Assembly (NCBI GenBank): GCA_002083515.1
Contig: LWDN01000080.1
Location: 1 to 64,000 of the forward strand
Direction of reading: 5' to 3'
DNA from: Proteobacteria bacterium HN_bin10
Lineage (GTDB): Bacteria; Pseudomonadota; Alphaproteobacteria; Caulobacterales; Aquidulcibacteraceae
Length of the DNA: 64,000 nt
Shown: positions 7,910-20,176 of the stretch, piece after piece
How the letters are laid out: every line of letters starts with the position of its first letter
How positions within the stretch are numbered: the stretch's first letter is position 1
Made by a program: the position numbers and the translations under genes
The notes under the pieces: generated by a model
The model's database searches: none
The model's input: the letters and a program-made list of their open reading frames with translations, nothing else
What the model was told of the DNA's origin: nothing

Positions 7910-9229
7910 TCACGTCAACGCCTCCGCCAGCAGCGCGAAGCTTTCCGCAAGCGAAGAGCGCTCGTCGCGCGCTTGCGCCAGCACGCGCTCCAGCGCCGGA
8001 CGGACGCGGATGGCTTCATCGACTTGCGCATCGGCGCCAGCCTTGTAAGCGCCAATGCGGATGAGCTCCTCCATTTCACCGTAGAGGCTCAAGGCCGCGC
8101 GCGCGCGCGCGATCAGCGCGTTTTCGTCGGCCGTGTGACACATCGGCATGAGCCGCGAGATCGATTTCAGCACGTTGATGGCCGGATAGCGGCCGCGCTC
8201 GGCGATAGCGCGCTCCATGACGATGTGACCGTCGAGGATGCCGCGCACCGCGTCGGCGATCGGCTCGTTGTGATCGTCGCCGTCGACCAGCACGGTGAAG
8301 AGCGCGGTGATCGAGCCCTGCTCACCTTCGCGGCCTGGACCGGCGCGTTCGAGCAGCTTCGGCAATTCGGCGAACACCGACGGCGTGTAGCCCTTGGTCG
8401 TCGGCGGCTCGCCGACGGAGAGACCGATCTCGCGCTGCGCCATGGCGAAACGCGTCACCGAGTCGATCAGCAGCAGCACGTCTTTGCCTTCGTCGCGGAA
8501 GTGTTCGGCGACGGCGCAGGCCATGTGCGGCGCGAGCCGACGGCGGGCTGCGCTCTCATCGGAGGTGGCGACGACCACGACCGAGCGCCGCCGTCCCTCT
8601 TCGCCCAGCGTGTCTTCGATGAATTCCTTCACCTCGCGGCCGCGTTCGCCGACCAGACCGATGACGATCACATCGGCCTGCGCGCCGCGCGCCAGCATCG
8701 ACATCAGCACCGACTTGCCGACGCCGGACCCGGAGAACACGCCCATGCGCTGACCGCGGCAAAGAGCGGCGAAAATGTTGAGCGCGCGTACGCCGACATC
8801 GAGACGCCCGCCCACGCGCGCACGATCGTGCGCAGACGGCGGCGGCGCGCGCACCAGATGCGGACGCAAGCCTTGCGGCAACGGCCCCTCGCCGTCGACC
8901 GGATTGCCGAAGCAATCGATGACGCGCCCGAGCCAGGCGCGCGAAGGCCGCACCATCGGCATGGCGCCCTCGAGCACGACGCGCGCGCCGGGGCGAATGG
9001 CGTCGATCGGATCGAACGGCGCCAGCAAGGCGCGATCGCCGCGGAAGCCGACGATCTCGCCGCGCGCAACGCGGGTTCCGTGGATGCTGGCGCGCGCGCC
9101 GAGCGCCAAGGCTTCGATCGGTCCGGTGGCTTCGATCAGCGCCCCCGACAGGCCAGTCACCCGCCCCTCGAAGCGGCGCGGATCGAGCGCGTCGATCTCA
9201 TCGGCGAGTTTGGCAAGCAGCGAGGTCAT
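7910..9229 (-). CDS. fliI: Flagellum-specific ATP synthase FliI
   Basis: A 439-residue F1-beta-like ATPase that powers or primes flagellar type III export. Walker [10 protein letters not shown] lies at about 165-173, [21 protein letters not shown] carries Walker B and the adjacent conserved segment, and the PATKGYTPS-type loop is present as [12 protein letters not shown]. The N-terminal 100 residues form the beta-barrel. I chose ATG 9229 ([13 protein letters not shown]), which matches the usual FliI start; an in-frame ATG at 9253 adds eight residues but lies against the upstream CtrA-like box at 9260-9274. fliI and ctrA are divergent and share a 286-bp control region. Confidence 0.94.
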   Translation of the reverse strand: MTSLLAKLADEIDALDPRRFEGRVTGLSGALIEATGPIEALALGARASIHGTRVARGEIVGFRGDRALLAPFDPIDAIRPGARVVLEGAMPMVRPSRAWLGRVIDCFGNPVDGEGPLPQGLRPHLVRAPPPSAHDRARVGGRLDVGVRALNIFAALCRGQRMGVFSGSGVGKSVLMSMLARGAQADVIVIGLVGERGREVKEFIEDTLGEEGRRRSVVVVATSDESAARRRLAPHMACAVAEHFRDEGKDVLLLIDSVTRFAMAQREIGLSVGEPPTTKGYTPSVFAELPKLLERAGPGREGEQGSITALFTVLVDGDDHNEPIADAVRGILDGHIVMERAIAERGRYPAINVLKSISRLMPMCHTADENALIARARAALSLYGEMEELIRIGAYKAGADAQVDEAIRVRPALERVLAQARDERSSLAESFALLAEALT

Positions 9230-9259
9230 CGATAGCGCACAGCAGATGACCATTTATGG

Positions 9260-9274
9260 TTAAGGTAGATTTAC
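9260..9274 (+). promoter_or_regulatory. Candidate CtrA-binding box TTAA-N7-TTAC
   Basis: TTAA at 9260-9263, seven bases, then TTAC at 9271-9274, one base off the CtrA full-site consensus TTAA-N7-TTAA(C). It lies 31 bp upstream of the chosen fliI start and on the far side of the ctrA control region. In Caulobacter, CtrA controls early flagellar genes and its own promoter, so either gene could be the target. Binding is inferred only from the motif. Confidence 0.45.
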
Positions 9275-9290
9275 GTTTGCGCGCGCCGAT

Positions 9291-9456
9291 GATTCCGATG
9301 TCGGAATCTTTCTTCCACGCATGCGCACACCACAAACGCTTGTGGCTGTGAACGCATCGCACGCAGACTCTTGATCGAAGTCGCGAATACGATTCTAAAG
9401 ACAGAATCGGCTGGCGCGGTTCATCACCTGTTTACCTGCTTCGGTAATGGTGATTC
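9291..9456 (+). promoter_or_regulatory. GANTC cluster with nested dyads in the ctrA promoter region
   Basis: Six GANTC sites (methylated by CcrM in Caulobacter relatives) fall at 9291, 9304, 9366, 9391, 9404 and 9452. Two pairs form the ends of dyads: GATTCCGATGTCGGAATC (9291-9308) and GATTCTAAAGACAGAATC (9391-9408). Another dyad, CCACAAACGCTTGTGG, lies at 9330-9345. GcrA/CcrM-dependent control of ctrA is known in Caulobacter, where one GANTC site in P1 is important; here the density is far higher. Confidence 0.6.
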
Positions 9457-9473
9457 CAACCGTTAAATTAACC
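9432..9473 (+). promoter_or_regulatory. TTAC/GTTAA dyads just upstream of ctrA
   Basis: TTACC-N6-GGTAA (9432-9447) and the perfect palindrome GTTAAATTAAC (9462-9472) lie 43-84 bp before the ctrA ATG. Both contain the TTAA(C)/TTAC half-sites recognised by CtrA, so autoregulation is plausible. The spacing is not the canonical seven bases, so these are half-site candidates only. Confidence 0.4.
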
Positions 9474-9515
9474 TCGGGGCGAGCGTCGCCAGCGCTGGGG
9501 TCGGAGAGGGCGAAC

Positions 9516-10238
<723 letters not shown>

Positions 10239-10260
10239 GCTCGCTTCAGAAATCAGAATT

Positions 10261-11577
10261 CTAGGTTGGCGCGGCGTTTGGTCGACGCTGCGCCAGCCAT
10301 CGTTTGTGCGTGACCTCGACCTCCTGCAGCGCCGCGAACACGCTCATCCGCGGCGCAGTCCGGCCCTGGCGGCCGAGCGCATAGATTTGACAATAGAACC
10401 AGAACTGCACCGCGAAACCGCCGATGGCGCGCACGCTTTTCAGGCCGTTGAGGAATGACGCCCACGCCGGCAGCAGCGACAAGCTCTTCTCGGCGCGCGG
10501 CAGCTCGGCTTCGCCCGCCAGCAATGCTTTCGGTCCGTCCGGCGCCACGCAGAGCGGGCGGCCCAAGCCAATGACGTCGGCGGCGCCCTGCTCCAGCGTC
10601 TGCTCCATCGCCGCGCGCGTGCGGAAGCCGCCGGTCACCATCAGCGGCACGCGCACCGCGCCCTTCATGGCCCTGGCGAAATCGACGAAATACGCCTCGC
10701 GCGCCAGCGTCGAGGCGGCGACGTTCTTCTGTGCTTCCGGCGCTTCGAGCCCCTCTATCCCCAGCAATTTCGGTTGCTCGTAAGTGCCGCCGGAAATCTC
10801 GATGAGGTCAATGCCGGCGTCCTGCAGCCACATCGCGACCTGAAGACTCTCCTCGAACGAAAAGCCGCCGCGCTGAAAATCGGCGCTGTTGAGCTTCACC
10901 GCCAACGGAAAATCCCCGCCCACCGCCGCGCGCGCCGCGTCCACCACGCGCATCAGGAAGCGCGCGCGGTTTTCGAGCGCCCCGCCCCATTGGTCGGCGC
11001 GCCGGTTGGAGCGCGGGCTCAGGAATTGAGAAATGAGGTAGCCGTGGGCGGCGTGAATCTGCACGCCGGTGAAACCATGATCGCGGCACGTCCGCGCCGC
11101 CAACGCAAAGCGCACGATCAACGCGTCGATCTCTTCTTCGCTCAGCGCCACCGGTTCGCCGAATTGCCCGCCGGGCAAGCCAAGCTTCACCGGCGACGGC
11201 GCCTTCGGATGCGGATTGACGCTCGCCATCGTCTGGCGCCCGGCGTGGCTGATCTGCGCCCAGAAATGATTGCCGGCGCACGTAGCGGCTTGCGTCCAAC
11301 GTTTCAGCGCCGCGCTCATGCCGGCGTCGGGCGCGCGATCAAGGATGACGTTGCCGGGGCGCTCGAGATGATCGGCGTCGATCTGGATGTTGCCGGAGAT
11401 CAGCAGCCCGGCGCCGCCGCGCGACCAGATCTCGTAGAGCCGGTCGAGTTCTGGCGTCGGCCGCCCTTGCGGGTCGGCGAGGCCCTCGGTCATCGCCGCT
11501 TTCGCAAGACGATTGGGAAGCACCGCGCCGCAGGGCAGCGTGAGAGAAGCCGCCAATTGCGCGCTAGCGGCCGTCAT
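10261..11577 (-). CDS. Old Yellow Enzyme family NADH:flavin oxidoreductase
   Basis: A 438-residue FMN-dependent TIM-barrel ene-reductase. Family signatures are visible: the N-terminal LPNRLAKAAMTE, the HAAHGYLISQFLSPRSNRR active-site segment with the substrate-binding His pair, and the C-terminal phosphate-binding VTGGFRTRAAMEQ and DVIGLGRPL. Such enzymes reduce activated C=C bonds of enones and nitro compounds; the substrate is unknown here. The C-terminal extension of about 70 residues beyond the barrel includes a hydrophobic piece (AIGGFAVQFWFYCQIYALG). It overlaps the end of the upstream amidohydrolase gene by 14 bp, so the two are probably cotranscribed. Confidence 0.88.
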   Translation of the reverse strand: MTAASAQLAASLTLPCGAVLPNRLAKAAMTEGLADPQGRPTPELDRLYEIWSRGGAGLLISGNIQIDADHLERPGNVILDRAPDAGMSAALKRWTQAATCAGNHFWAQISHAGRQTMASVNPHPKAPSPVKLGLPGGQFGEPVALSEEEIDALIVRFALAARTCRDHGFTGVQIHAAHGYLISQFLSPRSNRRADQWGGALENRARFLMRVVDAARAAVGGDFPLAVKLNSADFQRGGFSFEESLQVAMWLQDAGIDLIEISGGTYEQPKLLGIEGLEAPEAQKNVAASTLAREAYFVDFARAMKGAVRVPLMVTGGFRTRAAMEQTLEQGAADVIGLGRPLCVAPDGPKALLAGEAELPRAEKSLSLLPAWASFLNGLKSVRAIGGFAVQFWFYCQIYALGRQGRTAPRMSVFAALQEVEVTHKRWLAQRRPNAAPT

Positions 11578-13219
11578 GCGTGATGTCTCCGTTGCTGATT
11601 GTCAGCACGGCCTTAGCCGTCGGGATCGCCGCCGGTTCCGCGGTCATCAGATCGACTGAGAACGCGCTGACATTGGCGCGCATGCCAACTTCGATCGTGC
11701 CGCGCTCGCCTTCACTGAAGCTCGCGAACGCCGGCGCCGCCGTGAACAGGCGCAGCGCTTCGGCGCGCGTTATCGTCTGTTCCAAGCGCCAGTCCGGGCC
11801 AGCGAAACCGCTGAGATCGTGCCGGTGAGTAGCGGCGTAGAACTCGATCAGCGGATCGCCCTTCTCCACCGGCGCATCGCTGCCGCCGACGATGGTCGCG
11901 CCGGAGTCCAACAGCGAACGCCAGGCATAGGCGCCGGCGAGACGCGCGCGCCCGAGCCGCGCCGGTGCAAAATGGAGATCGCTGATCGCGTGCGACGGCT
12001 GCATCGAGGCGATGATTCCCTGCGCACCAAAGCGCGGAATGTCCTCCGGCGCGACCACCTGCGCGTGTTCGATGCGGAAGCGTGCGGCGCGCAGCGCCTG
12101 TGGATCGTCGGCAAACGCGTCGCGATAGGCGTCGAGCACCAGCCGGTTGCCGCGATCGCCAATGGCGTGCGTGGCGATCTGCACATTCTTGGCGCGCGCG
12201 CGCCCGATCATCGCGGCGATCTCTTCAACCGGCGTGACCAGCAAACCGGATGAGTTGCGCGCATCGCTGTAGGGCGCAAGCAGCGCCGCGCCGCGCGAGC
12301 CGAGCGCGCCATCCATGTAGAGCTTGACGCCGCGCACTTTGACGGCGCCCTCGCCGTAGGGGCCGCGCTCCAGCACGCTCGCCGCGTCTTCGGGCGTCAA
12401 ATAAATGTCGGCGCTGAGCGGCAGTTCGCCATTTGCAGCGAACTGCTGGAATAGCTCCGCTTCCGCCAGCGACGTGCTCATGTTGTGCACGCCGGTCCAC
12501 CCGCGCGAGGCGTAGAGGCGTGCGCCCTGCAACAGCGCTTCGCGCACCATCGCCGGCGTCGGCGCCGGGAAGCGGCTCTGCACGAGCGCAACCGCATTAT
12601 CGATCAGCATGCCGGTAGCGGCGCCGGACGCATCGCGTTCAATGGCGCCACCGGCGGGATTGGGCGTCGCGTTATCGATGCCAGCCAATTGCAACGCGGC
12701 GCTGTTGGCGATTGCGGCGTGACCGTCGATGCGCTCCAGCAGAACCGGGCGATCGCCCACCACCGCGTCGAGATCGGCGCGATTGGGGAACCGCCGCTCC
12801 GGCCAATGCGTTTCGATCCAGCCGCGGCCGTAGATCGGCCCCTCCGCATGCGCCGGGGAATAGTCGCGCAGCCGCGCCTGCATCTCGGCAATCGAAGCGA
12901 CGCCGACGAGATCGAGCGTCAGCGATGCGGCGCCGACGCCGGCGAGGTGAACGTGGCCGTCGGTGAAACCCGGAAACGCCGCCGCCCCGCCCAGATCGAT
13001 CTCGCGCGCGCCGCGCGCATTGGCGCGCGCGTCCGCCAGCGATCCGACCACGGCGAAGACGCCATCGCGGATGCGCAGCGCTTCCACCGGCATTTCGGCA
13101 AGACCTGTGTAGATCGGGCCGCCATGGACGATGAGATCCGGCGCCCCGCGCGGCGCACAGCCCGCGATCAGCGCCCCGAGCGACGCCTGCGCAAATCCCC
13201 GCCGGCTCAATCTGGCCAT
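11564..13219 (-). CDS. YtcJ-like amidohydrolase, exported lipoprotein
   Basis: A 551-residue amidohydrolase-3 family enzyme. The start MARLSRRGFAQASLGALIAGC combines a twin-arginine motif with a lipobox Cys at 21, so Tat export and lipid anchoring are likely. The metal-dependent hydrolase motif DGHVHLAG follows at about 100, with later ATHAIGD and SDAPVEKGDP motifs. Family members hydrolyse N-acyl or amide substrates; the true substrate cannot be told. ATG 13219 has GGGGA about 10 bases upstream; an earlier start at 13258 would precede the signal sequence by 13 residues. It is followed by the Old Yellow Enzyme gene with a 14-bp overlap. Confidence 0.85.
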   Translation of the reverse strand: MARLSRRGFAQASLGALIAGCAPRGAPDLIVHGGPIYTGLAEMPVEALRIRDGVFAVVGSLADARANARGAREIDLGGAAAFPGFTDGHVHLAGVGAASLTLDLVGVASIAEMQARLRDYSPAHAEGPIYGRGWIETHWPERRFPNRADLDAVVGDRPVLLERIDGHAAIANSAALQLAGIDNATPNPAGGAIERDASGAATGMLIDNAVALVQSRFPAPTPAMVREALLQGARLYASRGWTGVHNMSTSLAEAELFQQFAANGELPLSADIYLTPEDAASVLERGPYGEGAVKVRGVKLYMDGALGSRGAALLAPYSDARNSSGLLVTPVEEIAAMIGRARAKNVQIATHAIGDRGNRLVLDAYRDAFADDPQALRAARFRIEHAQVVAPEDIPRFGAQGIIASMQPSHAISDLHFAPARLGRARLAGAYAWRSLLDSGATIVGGSDAPVEKGDPLIEFYAATHRHDLSGFAGPDWRLEQTITRAEALRLFTAAPAFASFSEGERGTIEVGMRANVSAFSVDLMTAEPAAIPTAKAVLTISNGDITHDGR

Positions 13220-13284
13220 TCGCCTGTCCCCTGCATTCAATGCCGTTGCAGGCAGCACGAAGCGCCGCGGAGGTCAAATCGGGA

Positions 13285-14052
13285 TCAGATCAGAGCGCGC
13301 AGGGCGGCGAGGCGATCGTCATTGGCCGGGTGGGTCGACATCCAGGCGAGCGGCGTCTCGCCTTGCGCCGCGATCATCTTTTCCCAGAAGCTGACCGCGC
13401 CGCCCGGATCGAACGCCGATTGCTTCATCAGATCGACGCCCAGCCTGTCGGCTTCCAGTTCGTGCGCGCGCGAGTACGGCAGCACCACGCCGTAGATGAG
13501 GCCGGCGCCCAAAGCCGCGGCGGCGAGATCGGCATGCTCGCCCAGATCTTCCGACAGCGCCATCGCCGCGGCCTGCACGCCAAGTTGCACGCCGAGCTGC
13601 TGGCTGACGCGCTCGGCGGCGTGGCGGGCGATGACGTGCCCGACTTCGTGACCCATCACCGCCGCCAGCTCGTCGTCGGATTCCGCCCGCTCCATCAGGC
13701 CGCGGAAGAAGCCGACCTTGCCGCCGGGCAGAACAAACGCATTCACCTCTGGACTGTCGAAGGCGACGAACTCCCAATTGACGTTCGAAAGGCCGGAGGA
13801 ATCGGCAATGCGTCTGCCGATCGCCTCGATCGTGCGCTGCGCCGCCGCGCTCTGGCTGCGTGGCGCCGTGCGTTGAATCTCGGCCCAGGTTTGCGCCGAC
13901 ATCTGTTCGAGCATGTCATCGGAGACGACGATGAACTGGCGCCGTCCGGTGGCCGGATTCTCGTTGCACGCGATCAACGGCGTTACGAGCAGGCCGCCCA
14001 TTGCCGCTCTGACGAGCGCGCGGCGGTCGAGGCGAACGAGGTTCAAGCTCAT
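13285..14052 (-). CDS. M48-family zinc metalloprotease lipoprotein
   Basis: A 255-residue periplasmic peptidase similar to BepA/LoiP-type M48 proteins. The signal peptide ends in the lipobox LIAC (Cys29). The catalytic zinc motif HEVGH is at 135-139, with the third ligand in ELEADRLG further on. NENPATGRRQF just after the lipobox is typical of the family (N.xTG+xQ). These proteases take part in outer-membrane protein quality control. It is the most upstream gene of a short minus-strand run and is separated from the amidohydrolase gene by 65 bp. Confidence 0.9.
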   Translation of the reverse strand: MSLNLVRLDRRALVRAAMGGLLVTPLIACNENPATGRRQFIVVSDDMLEQMSAQTWAEIQRTAPRSQSAAAQRTIEAIGRRIADSSGLSNVNWEFVAFDSPEVNAFVLPGGKVGFFRGLMERAESDDELAAVMGHEVGHVIARHAAERVSQQLGVQLGVQAAAMALSEDLGEHADLAAAALGAGLIYGVVLPYSRAHELEADRLGVDLMKQSAFDPGGAVSFWEKMIAAQGETPLAWMSTHPANDDRLAALRALI

Positions 14053-14066
14053 GGATACATCCGCCT

Positions 14067-14255
14067 TCAGCCGGCCAATGTGGCTTCGGTGCGCCCGCGC
14101 CGGCGCGCGACGATGCGCTGTTCGAGCCGCGCAATCTCATGCTTCAGACCTTGAACGCGGGCGAAATCCGGCTTCGGCGAGCGCTTCTCGGCGGCGAGGT
14201 CGAGTTCGAGCGCATCGATCTCTTCGCGCAAGAGCAGACGGGCGACGACATCCAT
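14067..14255 (-). CDS. Small coiled-coil protein of unknown function
   Basis: A 62-residue, charged, helical protein: MDVVARLLLREEIDALELDL at the N-terminus and HEIARLEQRIVARRRGR near the end. Its ATG (14255) is preceded by GAGGAGA at ideal distance, which selects this start over the longer open frame reaching 14420. Proteins of this kind, often ending in a basic tail, are common next to M48 genes in related bacteria as far as I can judge, but I assign no function. It ends 14 bp before the M48 start and is likely cotranscribed with it. Confidence 0.6.
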   Translation of the reverse strand: MDVVARLLLREEIDALELDLAAEKRSPKPDFARVQGLKHEIARLEQRIVARRRGRTEATLAG

Positions 14256-14479
14256 GATGGTCTCCTCTTCAAAAGGACGACGATCCGGAAGCAAGAGTCG
14301 ATTGTGACCGGACCGTGTGCGCCTGCGATCCGACATCGCGATCGAACGATCGCCAGAGGGGCCCGGTCTCGCACCGCCGACTTGGCCGCGACGGCGCCGG
14401 TGTTCAAGGCCGCAGGCCATGAGTTAGGCCAATGGCGAGCATTGGCGTTTGTGATTGGCGGACACGGCGCTGGAATGGA

Positions 14480-14555
14480 TGGTGGACCCAAGCGGGATCG
14501 AACCGCTGACCTCCTGCATGCCATGCAGGCGCTCTCCCAGCTGAGCTATGGGCCC
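14480..14555 (-). tRNA. tRNA-Ala (GGC), CCA encoded
   Basis: Read on the minus strand, the 76-nt gene folds as a cloverleaf. The acceptor GGGCCCA pairs with TGGGTCC, the D-arm contains AGCTCAGCTGGGAGAGC, the anticodon stem CCTGC/GCAGG encloses loop ATGGCAT with anticodon GGC, and the T-arm contains GGTTCGATCC. The terminal CCA is encoded (14480-14482). Ala identity is supported by the G3-U70 wobble pair. A run of six T lies on the plus strand just beyond the 5' end, so it does not terminate this transcript. Confidence 0.97.
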
Positions 14556-14618
14556 GTTTTTTGAGGGGCGGAACCTAGGCCCCGCCTCCTTCGAGTTCAA
14601 GCGCTTCCTGCCGCTTCG

Positions 14619-15113
14619 TCAGCGGCTGCTGTCGTCGTCTTCGCCGCCGCCGGCGATTTCGCCGAGCTCGTCCTCCGGGAACTCCTCCTCGTCTTCGAGC
14701 AGCGGCACCGAATCGTCGTCGCCGGCGTCATCGGCGAGATCGGCCTCTTCCTCGGAGAAGCCCTCCGGCAAATCCTCGCCCGAGCCGACCGCTGCGTCGG
14801 CCTCTTCCTCGTCGTCGGTCACCAGCGGTTCGGCTTCGGCCTCGACATCGACTTCGGCGGTTTCCTCGGCTTCCGCGTCCTCTTCGTCCTCGTCGCCGGT
14901 CTTGGCCTTCTTGTTTTCGAGATCCTCATCGTCCTCGTAATCGGCATCGTGGGCAGTCACGCGCGAGCGACCGCGGCGCACGCGCACGCCCTCCTCGGAA
15001 GGATCGAAACTGGTGGTGCACTTGGGGCAGACGGCAGGACGGCGGCTGAGATCGTAGAACTTCGCCCCGCAGTTCGGGCAAACCTGCTTGCTGCCCAAAT
15101 CGGTCTTGACCAA
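14619..15113 (-). CDS. TIGR02300 / FYDLN-acid family protein
   Basis: A 164-residue protein with the alphaproteobacterial FYDLN-acid signature near the N-terminus: two CxxC pairs (CPNCGAKFYDLSRR and CPKC) forming a zinc-ribbon-like module, then a long Asp/Glu-rich tail from about residue 55. Function is unknown. I place the start at TTG 15113 because KTDLGSKQVCPNCG is the usual N-terminus and AAAGGAGA precedes it; the open frame runs on upstream into aroA antisense and is not real. It is divergent from aroA by 105 bp, and the tRNA-Ala follows downstream. Confidence 0.85.
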   Translation of the reverse strand: MVKTDLGSKQVCPNCGAKFYDLSRRPAVCPKCTTSFDPSEEGVRVRRGRSRVTAHDADYEDDEDLENKKAKTGDEDEEDAEAEETAEVDVEAEAEPLVTDDEEEADAAVGSGEDLPEGFSEEEADLADDAGDDDSVPLLEDEEEFPEDELGEIAGGGEDDDSSR

Positions 15114-15218
15114 GCTCGTCTCCTTTGCCTCGCGGGGCGCTCGCTTGCCACCATCGGACGCCCCTGTCAAAACCTTTGTCCGCTTGAATTTTTTGGCCGT
15201 CGCAAAGGGATAAGAGCC

Positions 15219-16526
15219 ATGCGTCTGAGGGCGCGACATGCCCGACCGCTCAGCGGCCGCGCCCGCCCGCCCGGGGACAAGTCGATCTCCCACCGCGCCC
15301 TGATCATGGGCGCCCTGGCGGAAGGCGAAACGCGAATCGAACGCCTGCTCGAGGGCGAGGACGTGCGCTGCACCGCCCAGGCGGTGCGTCAGTTCGGCGC
15401 CACGGTCACGCGACGCGATGACGGGATTTGGGTGGTGGCGGGCGCAGGCGGGTTCAACCAGCCGCGCGAGACCATCGATTGCGGCAATTCCGGCACCGGC
15501 GCGCGGCTGATGATCGGCGCCGCGGCCGGCTATCAATTGAGCGCCCGTTTCGACGGCGACCAATCCTTACGCAAGCGCCCGATGAACCGGGTGATCGCGC
15601 CGCTGTCGCAAATGGGGGCGCGTTTCAACAGCCCTAACAATTGCCTGCCGCTGATCGTCCATGGCGGAAAGCTCAAAGGCATCACCTACCGCTCGCCGGT
15701 CTCCTCCGCGCAAGTCAAATCCGCGGTGCTGCTCGCAGGCCTCGAAGCCGAGGGTGAAACCATCCTGATCGAACCGGAACGCTCGCGCGATCACACTGAA
15801 CGGATGCTCGGTGTTTTCGGCGCCAGTATCGATATGGTCGAGATCGACGGCGGCCTGCACCCGCGCGTGCGGCCCGGCAAGCTCAAGGGCGTCGACATTT
15901 ACGTGCCCGGCGATCCTTCGTCGGCGGCGTTTCCGGTCGCGGCGGCGCTCATCGTGGCAAAGTCGCAAGTTCGAATCGAGGATGTGCTGGTCAATCCGCT
16001 GCGGCTCGGCTTCTTCGAGACCTTGCTCGAAATGGGCGCCAACATTGTTTACGAAGAAAGCCGCGATCCGATCGGCGAGCCGATCGCCAATCTCATTGTC
16101 AAAGCCTCGAAGCTCAAGGGCGCGGCCCCGCCGGCGCGGCGGGCGCCGGCCATGATCGACGAGTTTCCGATCCTGGCGGCGGTTGCGGCCTTCGCCGACG
16201 GCGAAACCCGCATCACCGGCGCCGCCGAGCTGAGGGTCAAGGAGAGCGACCGGATCACGCTGATGGTCGAGGGCTTGCGCGCCTGCGGCGTCGACGCCGA
16301 TGAGCTGCCCGACGGCTTGGTCGTCAACGGGCGCGGCCCAAAGAGCGTCCGCGGCGGCGCCGAAATCCGCACCCATGGCGATCATCGCGTGGCGATGTCG
16401 TTCCTGGTTCTGGGGCTCGCCGCCAAGGAGCCGGTCATCGTCGACGACGCCGACATGATCGCCACCTCATTCCCCGGCTTTGCCGCTTTCATGCAGAGCC
16501 TGGGCGCCGACATCACCGCGCTTTAA
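15219..16526 (+). CDS. aroA: 3-phosphoshikimate 1-carboxyvinyltransferase (EPSP synthase)
   Basis: A 435-residue enzyme of the shikimate pathway joining shikimate-3-phosphate and PEP in the cytoplasm. Motifs include PGDKSISHRALIMGALAEG, GNSGTGARLM, YRSPVSSAQVKSAVLLAGL, SRDHTERML and ELRVKESDR. The overall pattern is closest to the CP4-like class II enzymes, but the residue aligned with E. coli Gly96 is Gly (NSGTG) rather than the Ala of CP4. The start at ATG 15219 follows AAAGGGA; the open frame upstream is a shadow of the divergent gene. In many bacteria cmk follows directly, whereas here 5.2 kb intervenes. Confidence 0.95.
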   Translation: MRLRARHARPLSGRARPPGDKSISHRALIMGALAEGETRIERLLEGEDVRCTAQAVRQFGATVTRRDDGIWVVAGAGGFNQPRETIDCGNSGTGARLMIGAAAGYQLSARFDGDQSLRKRPMNRVIAPLSQMGARFNSPNNCLPLIVHGGKLKGITYRSPVSSAQVKSAVLLAGLEAEGETILIEPERSRDHTERMLGVFGASIDMVEIDGGLHPRVRPGKLKGVDIYVPGDPSSAAFPVAAALIVAKSQVRIEDVLVNPLRLGFFETLLEMGANIVYEESRDPIGEPIANLIVKASKLKGAAPPARRAPAMIDEFPILAAVAAFADGETRITGAAELRVKESDRITLMVEGLRACGVDADELPDGLVVNGRGPKSVRGGAEIRTHGDHRVAMSFLVLGLAAKEPVIVDDADMIATSFPGFAAFMQSLGADITAL

Positions 16527-16600
16527 CCGGCGCTTCACCAATCTCCTAGCCCCGTCCATTAACCGCGGCGGCGCCATGCTCGGCCCAACAAGGTGGGGCC

Positions 16601-18882
<2,282 letters not shown>

Positions 18883-18886
<4 letters not shown>

Positions 18887-20130
18887 GGCGGCGTCTCTTC
18901 GTCGCGGCGTCCGCGCGACAGGATCGAGGTCGCCGCCAGATCGCCGGTGACGTTGCCAAGCGTGCGCCAAATGTCGGGGATCACCTCGACCGCGATCAGA
19001 ATCCCCAGCACTTCGGTCGGCACGCCGAGCGCCAAACAGATCGGCGCGATCGAAGCGATGAACGAAATCTGCCCCGGCAGTCCAACGGCCGCAATGCTCA
19101 CCGCGTAGGCTACGACCACCGCGCTGACGATCTGGATCAGGCTAGGTTCAAGCCCGTAGAGATGAGCTACGAAGAAGCAGACCGCCAGGTTCGCCACCGG
19201 ACTGGTGAAGCGGAACACGGCGACAGCCAAAGGCAACACGACGTCCGCCACGCTTGGCGGCAGCTTCAGCCCGCGCAGCGCGGCTTCCAGCATCGCCGGC
19301 AACGAGGCGAGCGATGACTGCGTCGAAGCGGCGATGGCCCAGACAGGCGTCGCCGCCGCGGTGAAGCGGCCTGCTGGCTGGCCGCCGAATGTTATCGCGA
19401 TGAGCCAGGCGATCAACGTCGAGCCGGCGGTGACTCCGGTGACGATGATGACGTATTGCGCCAGGGTTCCCGCAGCCCCCAGGCCAGCGTGAAGGCCGAC
19501 GCCGAGCGCCAGGGCGAACACGCCGAACGGCCCCGCCAGAAGCACCCAATGCACGATCACGATCATCGCTTCGGAGACGGCGCGGAAAAAGCCGACGATC
19601 TGGTCGCGCATAGCGGGCTCGAGACGCGTCACCGCGAAGCCGAAGAAGATCGAGAACACCACCAGAGCCAGCATGCCGTCTTCGGCGGCGGCCTTGACCG
19701 GGTTGTAGGGCGCCAGCCCCTGCAGCCACGAAGCGAAGCTCGGCGGCTCGGTGATGATCACGGCGGAATCGCCAACGCCGGCGATGAAGGCGTCGGCGGC
19801 GGCGCGGTCGAGCGGCCAAAGCGCCAGCCAGCCATTGGTGACGATCACCGAGTAAGTAGCGGCGAAGAACAGCAGCGCCGTGAACAGCAGCACCGCCCGC
19901 AGCACCAGGCCGCCGGTCTTGGCGGTATCGGCCACCGAGGCGATGCCGGTGATCAGCAGCGACACCACCAGCGGCACCACCGTCATCCGCAACGCATTAA
20001 GCCAAAGACCGCCGAACGCGGTCGCAATGTCGGCGGCGTCCGTCAACTGAGGCGCAGCGTTCTTGATGAGCGCGCCCGCGACCAGGCCTGCGGCCAGCGC
20101 CAGCAGCACAAAAATGGAAAGAGACTTCAC
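18883..20130 (-). CDS. Dicarboxylate/amino acid:cation symporter (SDF/DAACS family)
   Basis: A 415-residue inner-membrane transporter with about eight hydrophobic segments plus re-entrant hairpins. Family features are visible: [19 protein letters not shown] in the third segment, the serine-rich [18 protein letters not shown] hairpin HP1, the [11 protein letters not shown] region, and [15 protein letters not shown] as HP2. It would import C4-dicarboxylates or acidic or neutral amino acids with Na+ or H+; the C-terminal substrate residues are not typical of DctA, so the substrate is open. It converges on the histidine kinase with a 4-bp overlap, so sensing and transport may be linked only by position. 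Confidence 0.88.
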
Positions 20131-20176
20131 GCGCGCCCTCGACGGAATGCGTCCTAGCTCAGGACTCTCCGCAACG

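Noticed and set aside
7727..9235. A 502-codon plus-strand frame opposite fliI
   Set aside because: FliI on the minus strand has Walker motifs and family sequence; the plus frame is compositional and starts in the palindrome.
14556..14600. Terminator after the FYDLN-acid gene
   Set aside because: The T-run lies on the plus strand at the 5' side of the minus-strand tRNA, and the minus-strand hairpin there is only about five pairs and is followed by A residues.
15219..16526. Naturally glyphosate-insensitive EPSP synthase
   Set aside because: The sequence is CP4-like overall, but the key position equals E. coli Gly96, not the Ala of CP4, so insensitivity cannot be claimed.
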